This document shows positions 12,684 to 25,137 of a stretch of 64,000 nt of DNA, piece by piece. This DNA is from Pyronema omphalodes. Its lineage: Eukaryota > Ascomycota > Pezizomycetes > Pezizales > Pyronemataceae. A program made the translations under genes and the position numbers. Position 1 is the stretch's first letter; each line of letters begins with the position of its first letter. Under the pieces are notes generated by a model that was given only the letters and a program-made list of their open reading frames with translations, had not been told where the DNA came from and ran no database searches. The DNA lies in assembly GCA_024516155.1 (NCBI GenBank), contig JAJJXM010000028.1:496001-560000 (forward strand). The letters run 5' to 3'.

Positions 12684-15600
12684 CTTATTGTCCTCGACGA
12701 TTCATGACAAAGTTCGCTGGGTTTGTAAACGTAGATATAATATCTTCTCCAATTACCGATTTTCCATACTCTCCTGTTTTCCATCGGATTTTAGAGGAGA
12801 CGTCGCATATTTATTTACGATTTCTTCTATTTCGGCGTCTCGTGCACCGACACCGTCTGAATGACTGGGCCTTCACACATACCACGGAAGCCTTTAGAAA
12901 ACGTACCGTGGTTCTCTGAGTTTGTATCGCCGTCAGGACCTTGGTGAGATATCTCGAGCTTCCTCAGGCCAAGCAAGTTCGTTGCATATATGATAGTAAG
13001 GGAAGAAGACCTCTGGGAATACCTTCACAAGATAATCACCGGAACGCCCAACGCTGCCAGCAAATAGAGAAGTAGAAATAAGAGTACCTATAAGTCCAGA
13101 TGATATTATCATTTGTGCGCACAGGTTTCTAACAGGGAGTTGGGGTCACCGGTGACGAGTTGCGTAAACCGTGAAATCCAGGATCCTTTTCGATCGCTGC
13201 TATATGCTTTTGATATCACTCGATATGTTCTGTACTTTACCTTTTAATACTAGTTAATCATTTTAGTGTTAAAAGCGATTTTCAGGTCATTGTCGTAATC
13301 TATAGTTATAGAGGGGGTTGTTCTAGGGGTTGTTCTAGGGGTTGGAATCATTTGCTTTAATTTTACTTTTTCTTGTCCTTGTATTCGTGATTCTGTCGAC
13401 CTTCTCCGAGACGCAGGACGATGAATCAGTATCAATGACAACTGAATTACCATTCCTCAATACGAAGAAAGTCCTATTTTACGCCATAAGAATCGTCTTT
13501 TTATATCACCATAATCGAAGCACTTAAGCAGCAATTAAATTCGGTATCGAGTTGAAACTAAACTCTGGATGAGATACTAGAGTTCATATAGCCTGAAGGG
13601 TCTGCAGACCCCAGAAATATGATTCTTAAGTTCAATCAATATTTACCAACACCATTTCCCAACTTCTATGAGGGTAATCCACTCAACAGTTAATACATCC
13701 TACGCGAGAATAGTCTAGCACTAGGTACCCACACTTCCTCAATTATGACAGCATCTTGAAGCCTGGCTATTTCGGAATGAGGCCATTCGGTTTGGTACCA
13801 TGATTAATGTACTATCCAGATTATGTATAACGGCAATCGGATTTGGTGGCACGCTTGCTTTCTTGTAGCCCCTTGGCCATGAAATGTTACAGCTAAATAT
13901 TCCACTACGATAACTTCGAAGTAAGCGTGACTTGGTGTCAAAATATGTACAGCTCCTGTCGGTACCCGCTTCTTGAATCTTCAGGTTTAAAACAGTAATT
14001 TAGGTTACATGTCAGCTGAGGGACCGAACACAGAAAAACACAACGCGATAGTTCAGGTACTTTACCCCAGTGGACGATAAATTATGATATTAATTGGCTT
14101 GATAATGATAAAAGGAGCTATCTACGTGACTTATTTTTACATTTCACTAAGATATGTCTTGCAGTAGATACCTTGCATTTACTTAGTCTCTATCATGACA
14201 TCACCCTAATTCTGAGCTATTCCGGGACCCGTAGATACGGTACTATCTAACGATAATCGAAATTTAGTTGCACGCTTGCTTTCTCGTAGTCTCTTGGCCG
14301 TGAAATATCAGGCACTCTTCCCACTAGGTCGACCTTTAAGAAGTGTGGCGTCGAAATATGACTGCTGTTGGTACCTGCCTCTTGAGCTTGGAAATGGTGA
14401 TTTTTAGTCATCAGTCAAGGGACTACAGCAGATATAAGCAAACAGATGTAAAAAATGAAATACATTACTTCGATGTATGATAAACAGTGATAGGAATTGG
14501 TTCAATAAGAGGGCTATATATGAGTGTGATAAAACAGACTATTCACGTTCCGTGACTCGTTTTCAGGTCCCTATTTCACGAAGATGCAATCATAAACTTA
14601 TCACAACCACAAATCCAACATAAAGAACATCAACCATACAGCAATAATCCCCAGCCAAGAAGCTACGTCGAAGCAAGCCGATACCGGCGATCCCACCATG
14701 CCGCCGGCCCGCCGTTACCGACTGGGCGGATCTTCACGAGTTTCTCGAATCTAGAGAAACCCAAATACATAAGTATCTCACGCTTGCTTCTTCGTAGTAC
14801 CTTGGCTTCTGAATTCCGAGGATAATGTATGGTCGTATAGTGAGAGGTTATCGTAACTCTACGTATACTAATATTTCCAAGCCATCGCATCACTCGGTAG
14901 CAACGGCAATTGGACATATGCATCGCATCTGTATCTGGATCTGGATCTGTAGCTCCGTAGCGCGCTTGATTAGTTGTATCGCCGTAGTTCCTTGGCTATG
15001 TAAGTACGACCTGCAATTTAGTTGACTTAGCTAGCTACGCCCGCGGCCGAGCTAGCGATCATGTGACCATGTATTTTTGACAACACATCGCTGGCCGCCG
15101 AAACTTTATCTTGTCACAAATCGATTTCAGTATCGATATCTGTCAATTTGAAATCGTAATTGGAAATGCCATCTGTGCGTGTTATCAATATCGCACTAAC
15201 TGGCGCTTGCTTCGTTGTAGTCTCTTGGCTGTGATATGAAAAGGCTATGGTGGCATATGGGAAAAAAAGGTAAGCGGAAAGTGATGGATGGGATTGTTGA
15301 TTTGGCTATGTTTTGGCAAATAATGCGACTGAATGATGAGATGATGAATACGTTGTTATTTGTGAAATATTTCAAGTATTCTTTTTACGCGTTGATATTA
15401 CACAGACGACGTCGCTCTTAATCATCGAAACTAGAATTAGCAACCATTCTTCAGCATACACTGAGATCACTTTGACAGGAGACTCCAGCTAAGATTCTTC
15501 AGTAAAGCAACAGTATCTGTTGAAATACATATCCTGTAATTACTTCATCATTGACACCACGCTTGCTTCCCCATAGCTTCTTGGCCGAGCAAATTTACAA

Positions 15601-15945
15601 CTTTATCCATATTTAGCGAGGGACCTACAGACGGGTATACTTAGACAAGCTCATCGTCCGTTATCTCAGTGCACCGTCCCCGATTATCCAAATAAATCCG
15701 CAGCTAGCTTCAGCCAAGACACTATGAGAAAGCAAGCGCCATATTTTTCGGGATGGCTAACGTTCCACGGGTTGGGACTTGAGAGTCTACAAGTAGAACT
15801 CTACCACGGTACCACCGATGTTAGATGTCGCGCTTGCTTCGTTGTAGTCTCTTGGCCGGGAAATAAAGAAGCTTCTCCGATTTTTCCCTGGGTCGGGAGT
15901 CTACGATATGGTGCACACTGCAGATAACTCAGATGTATGATTTTG

Positions 15946-17841
15946 CGCTTGCTTCGTCGTAGTCTCTTGGCTGGGGAATATTGAAGCTTCTCCGCGGCGG
16001 AGAGGTTATGACGGGTAAGACCACCATCTGAGATTGAGACTGCAGGTGATTATTGATAGGATAATTAAGTAGAGATTGGATTTATGATGTTATGTGTATG
16101 GTTTCAGGAAGAAAAGATGCTGCAATAATGAAAACGTGTGAAGAGAAAGGGGGCACATTGAAATCTATGGAGAGCATCGATATCAGTAAGATACCTCTAG
16201 AGGGGTTTTACTTGTGTTTGTTTAAAAAAAAAATATAGCAATAGTTACAAGTCTTCAATTTAGCTCCCTTCAGAAACGATTCTACAAACCCCTCGAACAC
16301 AATACTTCCCCTCTAGTTTGTTTCCAAAACTCCATCCAGTAATCCACAAAGAACCCGTCTCAATACTTCCCGAGATCCAAGAGTCAATCTAGCCCCAGCC
16401 AAGGTACTACGACAAAGCAAGCGCAATACATTTAAAATGCATTTCGATATCATATTTAACCATATCTCCGTATCGTCATTGGTAAAATAAGCTTCCCTTA
16501 GATCCGGACCGGGTTAACGTTACCGTGGTTGAGAGTCTACGATATGGTGGATACTGCCAGATAGCTTGGATGTATGATTTTGCGCTTGCTTCGCTGTAGT
16601 CTCTTGGCTGTGGTCCGCTGTGAATATAGAAACTTCTCCGCAGCAGGGAGGCGCTGACTACAAAAGAAACGGATCATTGTCGATAAGATAATCAGATAGA
16701 GATTGCGTTTGTGTTGTTATGTAGATCGCTGTAGGTGATACAGATGCTGCAATAAAGACAGTGCGTGCTTGGATGAATGGTATACTGCGAGTTATGAAAA
16801 GTATGGATATATCATATCAGTAAGATATCTATAAAGAATCTTACAGTGTACGGTTTGGAAGCAGAATGTTCAAGCATTATGTAAGAGTAGATTGAAATAG
16901 TTTCAAAATACCACCGTCAGCCTAGCTCTGATCTTCAATCGTGACTCGTCTTATGGAAACGATTCCGCAAACCACTTGCACCGTGTTTCCCACAACAAGA
17001 CATCTCTGTCGTTAGTTTCCAGAGTCTACCGTACAATGAATCCAGCCCAATACTGTATCTCGCTGTAGAACCAAGAGCCAATCTAGCCCCAGCCAAGGGA
17101 CTAAGACAAAGCAAGCGCAATGTACTTAAAATGCATCTAGATATATTTAATCATATCTCCGTACTGTATCGTCATTGGTAAAATAAGCTTCCTTTAAATC
17201 CGATTAACTTTCCCCTGTTTGAGAGTCTATGTGGTGCAGATAAGTCTAAAATGTCACGCTTGCTTCGACGTAGTCTCTTGGCTGGGGAATATGAAAGCTT
17301 CTCCGCGGCAGAGAGGCTATGTCATGAAAGACACAGACCATCGTCGATAAGATAATCAGATAGAGATTGGATTTGTGTTGCTGGATAGTTATGGAAGGTA
17401 AAGATGCTGTAATGAACAAAGTGCGTGATAGAATAGGTGATATATTGAGATCTACGGAAGGGATTGATATCAGTAATGTACCTATAGAGATTCTTTACAG
17501 TTTATTATTCAAAAACAAAATATTCAAGCTTTATGTGAAATCCTACAGCATCAATTTCAAAAAGACCTCACTCTCAACTGTGACGTTTCCTTTTGCAAAC
17601 AACACTCGAGATGCCAGTTGCACAAATTAAACAAACCACCAGACTCCATCCACTAATCCCCAATCAAATTTCAATCCATCTCAATACTCCCCTATGTACA
17701 TAATCCTCGCGACAATCTAGCCCCAGCCAAGGTACTACGACAAAGCAAGCGCAATGTACTTAAAATGCATCTAGATATATATAACCAAATCTCCGTCTCG
17801 GCACCAAAAAATAAGCTCTCTTTAGCGTCGTCTAACACCGC
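15946..17841 (+). repeat. three diverged tandem units bounded by the inverted 28-bp motif
   Basis: Three units each begin with a forward motif and end with a reverse motif: 15946-16423 (478 bp), 16583-17117 (535 bp) and 17257-17751 (495 bp). They are separated by related spacers that start CAATGTACTTAAAATGCAT or similar. Inside the units the start (GCTTCTCCGCGG-like) and the end (CAATCTAGCCCCAGCC) are well conserved and the middle is more diverged. The middle of each unit carries a similar amino-acid-level pattern in one frame, roughly D-A-A-x-x-K-T-x-R ... S-I-D-I-S-x-x-P-x-E, which is disrupted by stops in the first two. The terminal inverted repeats are about 30-38 bp. The tandem arrangement means the flanks are duplicated too, so target-site duplications cannot be read. 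Confidence 0.72.
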
Positions 17842-17923
17842 GTTTGCTCCGACGTCCGTGATATGTCTTGGACTCTTGGCCGCAAAAAACGTTCCAAGTC
17901 TTCCAGAAGTCGGTAATAGCGGC

Positions 17924-17960
17924 ATGTCGTGCATGTCGTGCATGTTGTGCATGTGGTGCA
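17924..17960 (+). repeat. short tandem repeat of a 9-bp unit
   Basis: About four copies of a GTCGTGCAT-like unit, following a GTCGGTAATAGCGGC block. A related GTCGGTAACAGCGGC block followed by ATGTCGTGCAT reappears before the motif copies near 26478, 27609 and 28688, linking the two motif arrays. Confidence 0.75.
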
Positions 17961-19570
17961 GGGTATCTGTTTACATATGTACATACATACATGGTTTGAA
18001 TATGCATATGCCAAGATATATCGCCAACGTTCGACTATGTGGTTTGTATATGGTGGTGACTGAAATACATGTGTATTGTGTCAACAGGCCAGCACCCAAC
18101 GGCTGAACACTTGCTTCTTTGTAGCTTCTTGGCTGGAACCATAGCTTGGGGAAAAAGAAAAAGAAATAAACATCGCAGCTTTTTCGAGGATTTGTGTAGA
18201 GAAGTCCCAGGAGCCACGAAGAAGTCCCAGGAGAGGCACGTCATAGCAAGCATCAGATCAGATTCATTTTCGTTTAAAGGATCGTCTATATGTATTTATT
18301 ATTTACCAATCACGCATCAAACCAACTAATGTCCTGATGATATGAATCTATAAACTTTTACTCTGTGTCCTTGTCTCTCTCTTCATGTGTCGTTGTATCA
18401 AAAATAACCTCCAGTTCGAACTTCAAAGCTAAAACAAAGCTAGAAACCACAACACATCAAGCGCGATGCTAATGATTGATCGACGTGAAGCCACCGACAC
18501 CGACACAGTGACATGGCAATTTCCAATTTCCAGTTTCGATATCTATACCACCACATCTATGCCACCACATCTACACCACCATATTAATTACGATGACGAT
18601 AGCAATCAAGATAATGTCGTTGTCGTTATAATAATCATCAAGTCGTCCCACTATTGCTTCACTACAACTAGAGTAAAATGTATAAAACAAAGTACTATCT
18701 ATGTAGCACACAAATTAGTATCTATACATCAAACAAAGTCGTATCTATAAACATATCAAACAAACTAGCGTCCCTATCTATCTATATATCTCGAGGTGCC
18801 GTATCTAAGATGAGATGAAGCTTTCCCCTCATCTAATAGATATATGCTTCTATGTATACATACGTACTATATGTACCATACGTACCTGCATATACAAATA
18901 TGATACTGCGGAACAGCTAAGAGACTATAGTCTATGATTATGACTATGACTATAAGAAAGCAGGCTGCTCGGTGTGCTGCTTTGCTGCTTGCTGCTTGCT
19001 GCTTTATGCTCGTTATCCATGCTGCTTTGATTATCGATAAGATCATGATGCTAGTATGGCACCAGGCATCATACATAACTCTCTATCTTTTATTTATTAT
19101 GTAAGCATCATCTAGCAGCAAGGGACCAGCCAAGAGACTATGAGAAAGCAAGCGCCGTGTGGTGCTTTACGGATCATATATTATCGATTATCAGTGCTCA
19201 TTATCGATTATCAGTACTCATTATCGAATAAGCACTATGCGACCAGCGCCCAGTAACCAGCGACCAGCGCCCAGTAACCAGTAACCAGCTCAGACTATGA
19301 GGAAGCAAGCAAGCAAGCAAGCAAGCGTAATCATAATGCCATAGATTCTTTCTTTTTCTTTTTCTTTTTCTTTCATCCAACATCCAACATCCAACATCCA
19401 ACATCTAACATCAATTATCCCAATGGTATATATACATATAAAAAGTCATCTTCTATTTCGTCAAGTGTTCATATTTGGATTCAGAGAGCGTATAGTTAGG
19501 TTTGTCTATGGTGTATACTCATACCATTTTCCCGTTCCCCGAGTCTTGAGTCTCGAGTCTTGAGTCTGGC

Positions 19571-19660
19571 TGATACGATACGATACGATACGATACGATA
19601 CGATACGATACGATACGATACGATACGACTCGACACGATACGATACGACACGACACGACC
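19571..19660 (+). repeat. pentanucleotide microsatellite (ATACG)n
   Basis: About eleven perfect copies of the 5-bp unit, then interrupted ACGAC variants. A 14-nt C-run follows at 19731-19744. It lies in the upstream region of the Asteroid-like gene, with other short repeats nearby (ATCCAAC repeats at about 19375-19410 and pyrimidine CCACCCCT repeats at 20019-20128). Confidence 0.9.
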
Positions 19661-20018
19661 AAGACAAAGACCAAGACCAAGACTGAGACTAATGACGTCA
19701 CCCATGACCTGTTGTAATCACGAGTCAGAACCCCCCCCCCCCCCTCCCCCCTCTCCCCGCGCGCCTAAAAAGAACCGTCACAACATACGTATCGAGTATT
19801 GAACATACCATAGCATCATAACCGAATTTCTAAAAACCTCCGTATCAAAAAATCGCGTTGCTGGTAATTCCTAAATTTCCAAATTCCTAAATTTCATAAC
19901 CCCATAATCCCTGTCGCCATTTTTTACCCTCTCATCCCACGCCCCTCGTTCCTCGCCCCACGTCCCGCCGCCGCCGCCGCTTCCCCGCGTCAAACTTATC
20001 GCATCGCATCGCGTCCCC

Positions 20019-20128
20019 CTCCACCCCTCCTCCTCCACCCCGCGTCCACCCCTCCACCCCTCCACTCCTCCACCCCTCCACCCTGCGTCCACCCCTCCAC
20101 CCCTCCTCCACCCCACCCCACCCCCACA
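20019..20128 (+). repeat. C-rich CCACCCCT-type minisatellite in the 5' flank of the Asteroid-like gene
   Basis: An irregular array of CCACCCCT and CCACCC units, almost free of G, ends only a few bases before the start codon at 20135. It must be in or next to the 5' untranslated region and promoter. Whether it regulates the gene cannot be judged from sequence. Confidence 0.75.
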
Positions 20129-20134
20129 ACAACA

Positions 20135-22070
20135 ATGGGTATCCGCCACCTCTACAGCCACCTATCCCCCTACGCACAACCAGGGACGTACCCACAACGC
20201 ACAGCAACCGCAATCTACATCGACGGGCCGGCATTATGTCACCACATATACCACCACCTATTCTCGTCTGTTTCCACGTCTGGTAATGCATTCGAGACGT
20301 GTATTGGATATTCCGTACTAGGGGAGGCGTTTGGGAGTTATTTATGTCGGCTGAAGAGCGCGGGGTTTGATATGTATGTGTCTGTATTTTTCTTTATTTT
20401 CAGCGGTTTTGGTTTTTTGGTTTCTTTGGTTTTGGGGGTTTTGGTGGGCAGTGGGTTTTGCTGGGTCCGTATACAGTGTACACAACTAACCCCTCCTCGT
20501 CTACAACAGCAAGAAAATCTTTTTCGACGCAGCTCTTCCCTCCTCAAAACTTCCCACACGTCTCAGCCGTCTCGACGATAACCTAGGCAAATTAACCCGG
20601 TACCGATCTCTCAACCCCACCCTACGAGCCGGTTCCGCATCGCAGATAATATCGCCATCTACATTCTTCACCGGGCCACGACGGGAGTTTCATGCGCGTA
20701 CCCAGCATCTTTCTGCACCTCCATTCATTGTTGCCGCTGTATTAAGTTATCTGGCTGGTCATGAGGAGTATAGTCGGGTTACGGAGACTGTGCCAGGAGA
20801 GGCGGATTCGTTTCTTGGTGCTGCGGCGGTGAGGTATGGCGGGATTGTGCTTACGGGGGATTCGGATTTGTTGGTGTTTTCGGGGGGTGAATATGATTGG
20901 GGGGTTGTGATGTTGCAGGATCTTACATTTACGGATGCGGGGGCCAATGCGAGGGTTTTTAGAGCTAGGGAAATGGAGAAGGTGCTGAAGTTTCCAATGT
21001 TGGATATTGCGTATCAGACGAGTCTTGATGGGCAGGCTTCGTTTTCTAGTATCTTGACGAGATTGGAAAGGGTGGAGGAACGAAGGAGACAGGGGGTTGG
21101 GCAGTCGGATATTCCGGAGAAGTTTAAGAAGGAGTATGAGCTGCCGAGGGAAAGAGATGGGGGAAGAGTTTTGGAGGAACCTAGAATTGGGGAATTGCTG
21201 TTTCAGAAGGAAATGGGGATAAAGACGGGGAGGAGAATGTTTTTGCCGTTTTTGAACGAGGATCCTCAGAGAATCCCGGCGTGGGAAATCGGCGCAGAGG
21301 TTAGGAGGTTGGCATATTCTATACTCTTCGAAAACGAGGGCGAGGTAAAGGAAATTTATCGCCGTGGGCAGAGGATCACTGATTCTGTAGTACAATGCTA
21401 CTCCCAAGAAGAAACCAAGGAACGGATATCTAGCTTACAGATGTTGGTAGAACAGTATCCAAGCTCTTGGTGGGCGGTATTGGTATTGTTCAACATCATT
21501 GACATGGCAAAGGTGAGGGGTCAGAAACCAAATTCTAGCGCTGAGTTGGCGGCTGTGGCGAAGGCGTTGTTACCTAAGGATATTGCACCTCCGGAAAGGA
21601 CACGCCAAAAATGGACCTGGTCGTTAGTACAGCTTTTTGCAATGTCCCAGGCCGGTTGGTATTCGTTGCTGTTGTTAAGAGAGGTTTTGGTACACTGTCA
21701 GGCGAACACAGCATTGGAGACGGGGATGGAAACAGCGGCGCCATTAAGAGAGGGGTTAAAACTGTTGCCAGATATACTACGGTTATTTGATACGCAACAA
21801 TTCCTCGCCGGATTCGAAGATACTGATATGGAGGAGAAGGAGTTGGCCAAAGTTGCTTTGGCTCGTTTCTGGGACACAGATGCAGATGAAGCAGCAGAGG
21901 AGGAACAAGAAAATCAGGAGGATAAAAATGGAAATGGAAAGCGTCCGTCAGATGGGGAAGAATGGACACCGGTAGAAACGAAAACAGGAAAGAAACAAAA
22001 GAAGAAAAAGCAGCAGGACAAGGTGATGGTGGATAGTAGTAATCCGTTTGCGGCGTTGGGAATGATGTAG
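20135..22070 (+). CDS. Asteroid-like XPG/Rad2-superfamily protein
   Basis: Exon 1 is 20135..20373 and exon 2 is 20510..22070, separated by a 136-nt intron (GTATGT donor, CTACAACAG acceptor). Together they encode 599 residues. The protein starts MGIRHL, the start typical of the XPG nuclease superfamily, with Asp30 in an IYIDGPA motif. Acidic residues follow in PGEADSFLGAAAV (Glu177, Asp179) and TGDSDLLVF (Asp197, Asp199), the XPG-I-type metal-binding positions. The long alpha-helical C-terminal half ends in a Glu/Lys-rich linker (about 530-590) and a SSNPFAALGMM tail. This layout matches the Asteroid group of fungal and animal proteins, which carry an XPG-like fold but are little studied; enzymatic activity is therefore inferred. 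The protein is likely intracellular, with no signal peptide or membrane segment. The start is fixed by the MGI motif. Confidence 0.9.
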
Positions 22071-23294
22071 GATGTATTCGGAGGTTTGAATGGTGGGGGT
22101 ATGTTGAGATTGGACGCAGTGGAGGAGACTCGATAAAAAGATAGACTCGGTAGATATGCTGGTTTTGTTGACCAGCGAGTGGAGCATGATGCCGCAAGAT
22201 ATTTCCGCCATGCTGGTTACGTGAGCGGCCCCCTCCCGGGTTTCCTTCGTATGTGCTCGCGTGAGATGTCAAAAATTACCTTTGTAGCCGAGCCATGATC
22301 ACCCTGTGTGTACCTGCCTGTCATAGTTTGCACCCGATCACCGGGGATCACTTAGCATCCGATCTCCATCCGACTCGACAATATCTAGCTCATCCGAACC
22401 GTATCGGGGAAATTGTGATCGATAAGATTGCATTTCGGGAATGTCGGCTTCCGCGGACCTTCCGATTTGACAGCCCCAAACCGAACAGCCCTTCAATTTT
22501 CAAATATCCCAAATTCTACAGGAGTTGGATATAAGAGCTAGGCTGTTTCATAAAAGTAAATAGTTTGTTTCATAATAATCATCAAAGCCATGATGAATAA
22601 ATAAAGAAACAAATACATAGACTGTTTCATGAGGCCTAAAACTATGACGTCTCATCCCTTGGCTCTGGGCATCGGAGCTTCGACGCGTAGCTGTCGATCG
22701 GTTTAGCCGGGCCCGTGCTGCGCATAGGTTATTCGGCCCGACAGCGACAGCGACAGCGGTACAGCGGGATTTATCTCTATCCATCTTATCCACCAATTTT
22801 CAAAACAAACTTTTTCTTCTTTCTTCCCGTCAACTCTATCCACCGGCATTCAAAACAAACTTTGTCTTCCTTCTCCCCATCATCCCTATTCCCTCCCGCG
22901 TTTCGCCCTTCAATTTACGAAACCCTCATTTAAAAAACATTCCGGCCGCCACGAAAAGTACAGCCACGCCAAGGGTATATTACGCAAGTTAGCGCGGAGC
23001 CTCTCTCTGCTGACGAACGAGAAGCAGCCTGAACTTGAACACCAGACACCAGACACCAAACAGCGAACGGCGCAACTTGAAGCCTCAGCGAAGCAGGCAA
23101 GCATCAGCACCAGCCATTATCATCTGCAGACCATCGCATCCTACATCTCAGCCGCTCCAACACCTGTCCGCTTTCGCACACTACTTCTGACGATAACTCA
23201 CATCCAAGACCGACTACTCGTTCATACGCGAACCATCGTCATCGCCTAGAACTACGCTGCCGAATAGGTTCAGCAAAAAAAAAAATATTTCAGA
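22071..23294. other. intergenic and probable 5' untranslated region of the next gene
   Basis: No gene. A ~55-bp direct duplication (TCTATCCACC...TTCAAAACAAACTTT) lies at about 22778-22880, and a (GACAGC)n stretch at about 22741-22757. From about 22950 the sequence becomes rich in CA and CT without stops or starts of note, and probably contains the promoter and leader of the gene starting at 23295. Confidence 0.5.
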
Positions 23295-24347
23295 ATGCAC
23301 CTTCCACCACGATCAGTCGGCCTACATCGACGCGGTGAACATGCTCCGCCGCCTTATTCAGGAAGTCATCCGTTCTATGAAAATCCAGATGGGAGTTTGG
23401 AGGGAGGAGCAATTGCTGTCATTGTCATTTTTGTGCTGTTGATTGTCGGCATTGTTGCTTGGGTTGTGAGTATTCCCATTTTGCTTTATGGACTCGAGGA
23501 GGTAGCGCGGTGACGTGAGGTGAGGCGGTGAGCTCGCGGACAGCTCGTGAATAGCCTTCCTTGAGGCGGCGAGGTCGCGAGCTGTGGATTTTACGGGTTT
23601 CGCGGACTTGCAAAGCTCATCAGCAGCTTTTCAATGGCCGCGAAAGCTCGCGATAAGCTTACACCTCTGTGCAACCTCCAACTCCGCCTTCGTGTACCTC
23701 CATCACAGCTATACATGATTACTTGCGAACATCTACTAACCTATATCCCTGGATAGTCCTTCACCTGTTTCCGCGCCCGTCGCCTCGGCCTTCCTACCCC
23801 CGGCTGGCGCAACTTCATCCCCTTCGCCTCCCCTAACAAATCGGCATACAGCGCGACTCGTCCCCGCGGTGCCGGGGGATTGTTCGGCTTCCTGAAGCCC
23901 TCATCCGGAGGATACCAACGCGACCGAACTGCGCGGGGGTTCAACAACAATGATGAAGTCTGGGATACGCACATGGATGGAGACGAGTTGGAGACTCAAT
24001 ACCGTGGTGCTCAGAGGGATGAGAGAGGATTAGGTGAAGCTGTTAGTAACGTTTTACCAAGAGGAAGAGAACAGGATTTGGGAGCCGGTATGGAACAGGA
24101 GAGAGGAAGAAGTCGGTCAAGAGAGGTTTATAGGGAGGATGATGATTACACTCCACCCCCGGGACAGAATTTCTCTCAGGGAAATAGACGTACTCAGGAA
24201 ATTTACCAACCCCCCACTGGTGCCGCTTCGACAAATCCTTTCGACCAGGATGTAAGGAAGAAGGATGGCTTTGATGCGGTTAGGATACAGGGTGGTAGAA
24301 TGAGTGTGGAGAGTGAGAGGAGGAGTATCTTTAGGGAAGGTATCTAG
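23295..24347 (+). CDS. small single-pass membrane protein, fungal family often labelled acid phosphatase-like
   Basis: Exon 1 is 23295..23465 and exon 2 is 23757..24347, joined in phase 0 across a 291-nt intron with a GTGAGT donor and a GGATAG acceptor. The product has 253 residues. Residues 1-36 are polar, residues about 37-57 form one transmembrane segment (IAVIVIFVLLIVGIVAWV), and directly after it comes the basic FRARRLGLPTPGW motif. This pattern, together with the Asp/Trp acidic patch, an ERGRSRSRE stretch and the SERRSIFREGI end, is what I recall from a conserved fungal family annotated as acid phosphatase-like. No phosphatase motif is visible, so that name should not be read as function. 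The C-terminal tail is probably cytosolic (positive-inside rule). The junction is supported by continuity of the family pattern across the splice. Confidence 0.8.
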
Positions 24348-25137
24348 GCAGGGAGGATGGGTTATGCATGATATGAGGGATTGATGGAATATGGAATTGA
24401 TGCACCAGGACAGGGAAAATGGGTTAGGGAGGATATCATTTGGAATATCATTTTTTTTTTCTATTTTTATTTCTTCCGTTGAGGTTTTTCTTGTTTTTTT
24501 GTTTTTTCACTTTGTCTTTTTTTCCTCTTTGTTTTGTTTTCCACTGCGAGGGAGTTGTGGGAGGGTTTTATACTCTGTGGGTTACTTTTTACTTGTTACT
24601 TCTTACTTGTTGACTTACGGTTTTAGTAAGGATTAGTTCAGTTCTTCTTTTTGTTTTTTTTTTTTTTTCTTTCTTGCTGTTTATTTCTTTGTTGAGTTCA
24701 AAATACCATACCACACTATGGATTGATTCAACTCTTGTTTTTTTCTCTCACTGCCTAAAATTATTGTTTGTTTGTTTGCTTATTTTATCTTAAGTTGTTG
24801 TTGTTGTTTCTCCAGTTGCAGTTTCCACAATTGCTTTTTCTATTCGTTGTCTCTGTTTTTCTATTTGTTTGTTTGTTTGTTTTCTTTTTTTTCTGTTCGT
24901 TGCATATACCTTACCTTACCTTACCTTACCTTACTCTACCTTACCGTAGCCAGCGTGGAACGCATTTATTTATTTTTTTCTTTTTTTCTTTTTTTCTTTT
25001 TCTGTTATTATTATTATTGAAAAAAAGCCTGGAATTATGGAATCATGAAATTATAACTGCTCCTTCGTTACTTTAAGCTTATAACGAAAAGTTTATGCTG
25101 TGTAATGCGGCTTATGTTGCGGCTGCGCAGACCTCCC
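24348..25137. other. 3' flank, T-rich
   Basis: T-rich DNA with several poly-T runs and a CTTAC pentanucleotide repeat at about 24908-24948. Open frames here are by-products of low complexity. It probably holds the 3' untranslated region of the preceding gene. Confidence 0.5.

Larger units (their letters stand above)
10927..13851. other. intergenic, one weak coding relic
   Basis: There is no confident gene between the tRNA terminator and the first copy of the 28-bp motif. The only stretch worth marking is the minus-strand open region at 12370-12683, listed separately. A minus-strand frame at 11685-12029 and a plus-strand frame at 11916-12203 overlap each other and show no family features. Confidence 0.45.
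13852..19327. repeat. array 1 of a dispersed 28-bp motif
   Basis: The motif is CGCTTGCTT-N4-GTAG-N3-CTTGGCYG. Forward copies lie at 13852, 14273, 14781, 15204, 15560, 15831, 15946, 16583, 17257 and 18108, with degenerate ones at about 14963 and 17842. Reverse-complement copies lie at 14651, 15711, 16396, 17090, 17724 and 19127, with a degenerate one at about 19288 that runs into a GCAA expansion. Positions 10-13 and 18-20 vary while the two outer blocks are nearly fixed. Forward copies are often followed by a G/T-rich GTGAAAT- or GGGGAATA-like tail. The copies sit in AT-rich, geneless DNA and the sequence between them is only partly repeated. No transposase-like frame is present. The best family guess is terminal sequence of a miniature transposon; a protein-binding or recombination site is the alternative. 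Confidence 0.85.

Noticed and set aside
13852..19327. CRISPR-like array
   Set aside because: Repeats occur in both orientations with irregular spacing of 100-1000 bp, in a eukaryotic genome; this is not a CRISPR architecture.
21574..22272. Minus-strand 232-residue frame
   Set aside because: Antisense to the Asteroid-like gene, which has strong motif and splice support.
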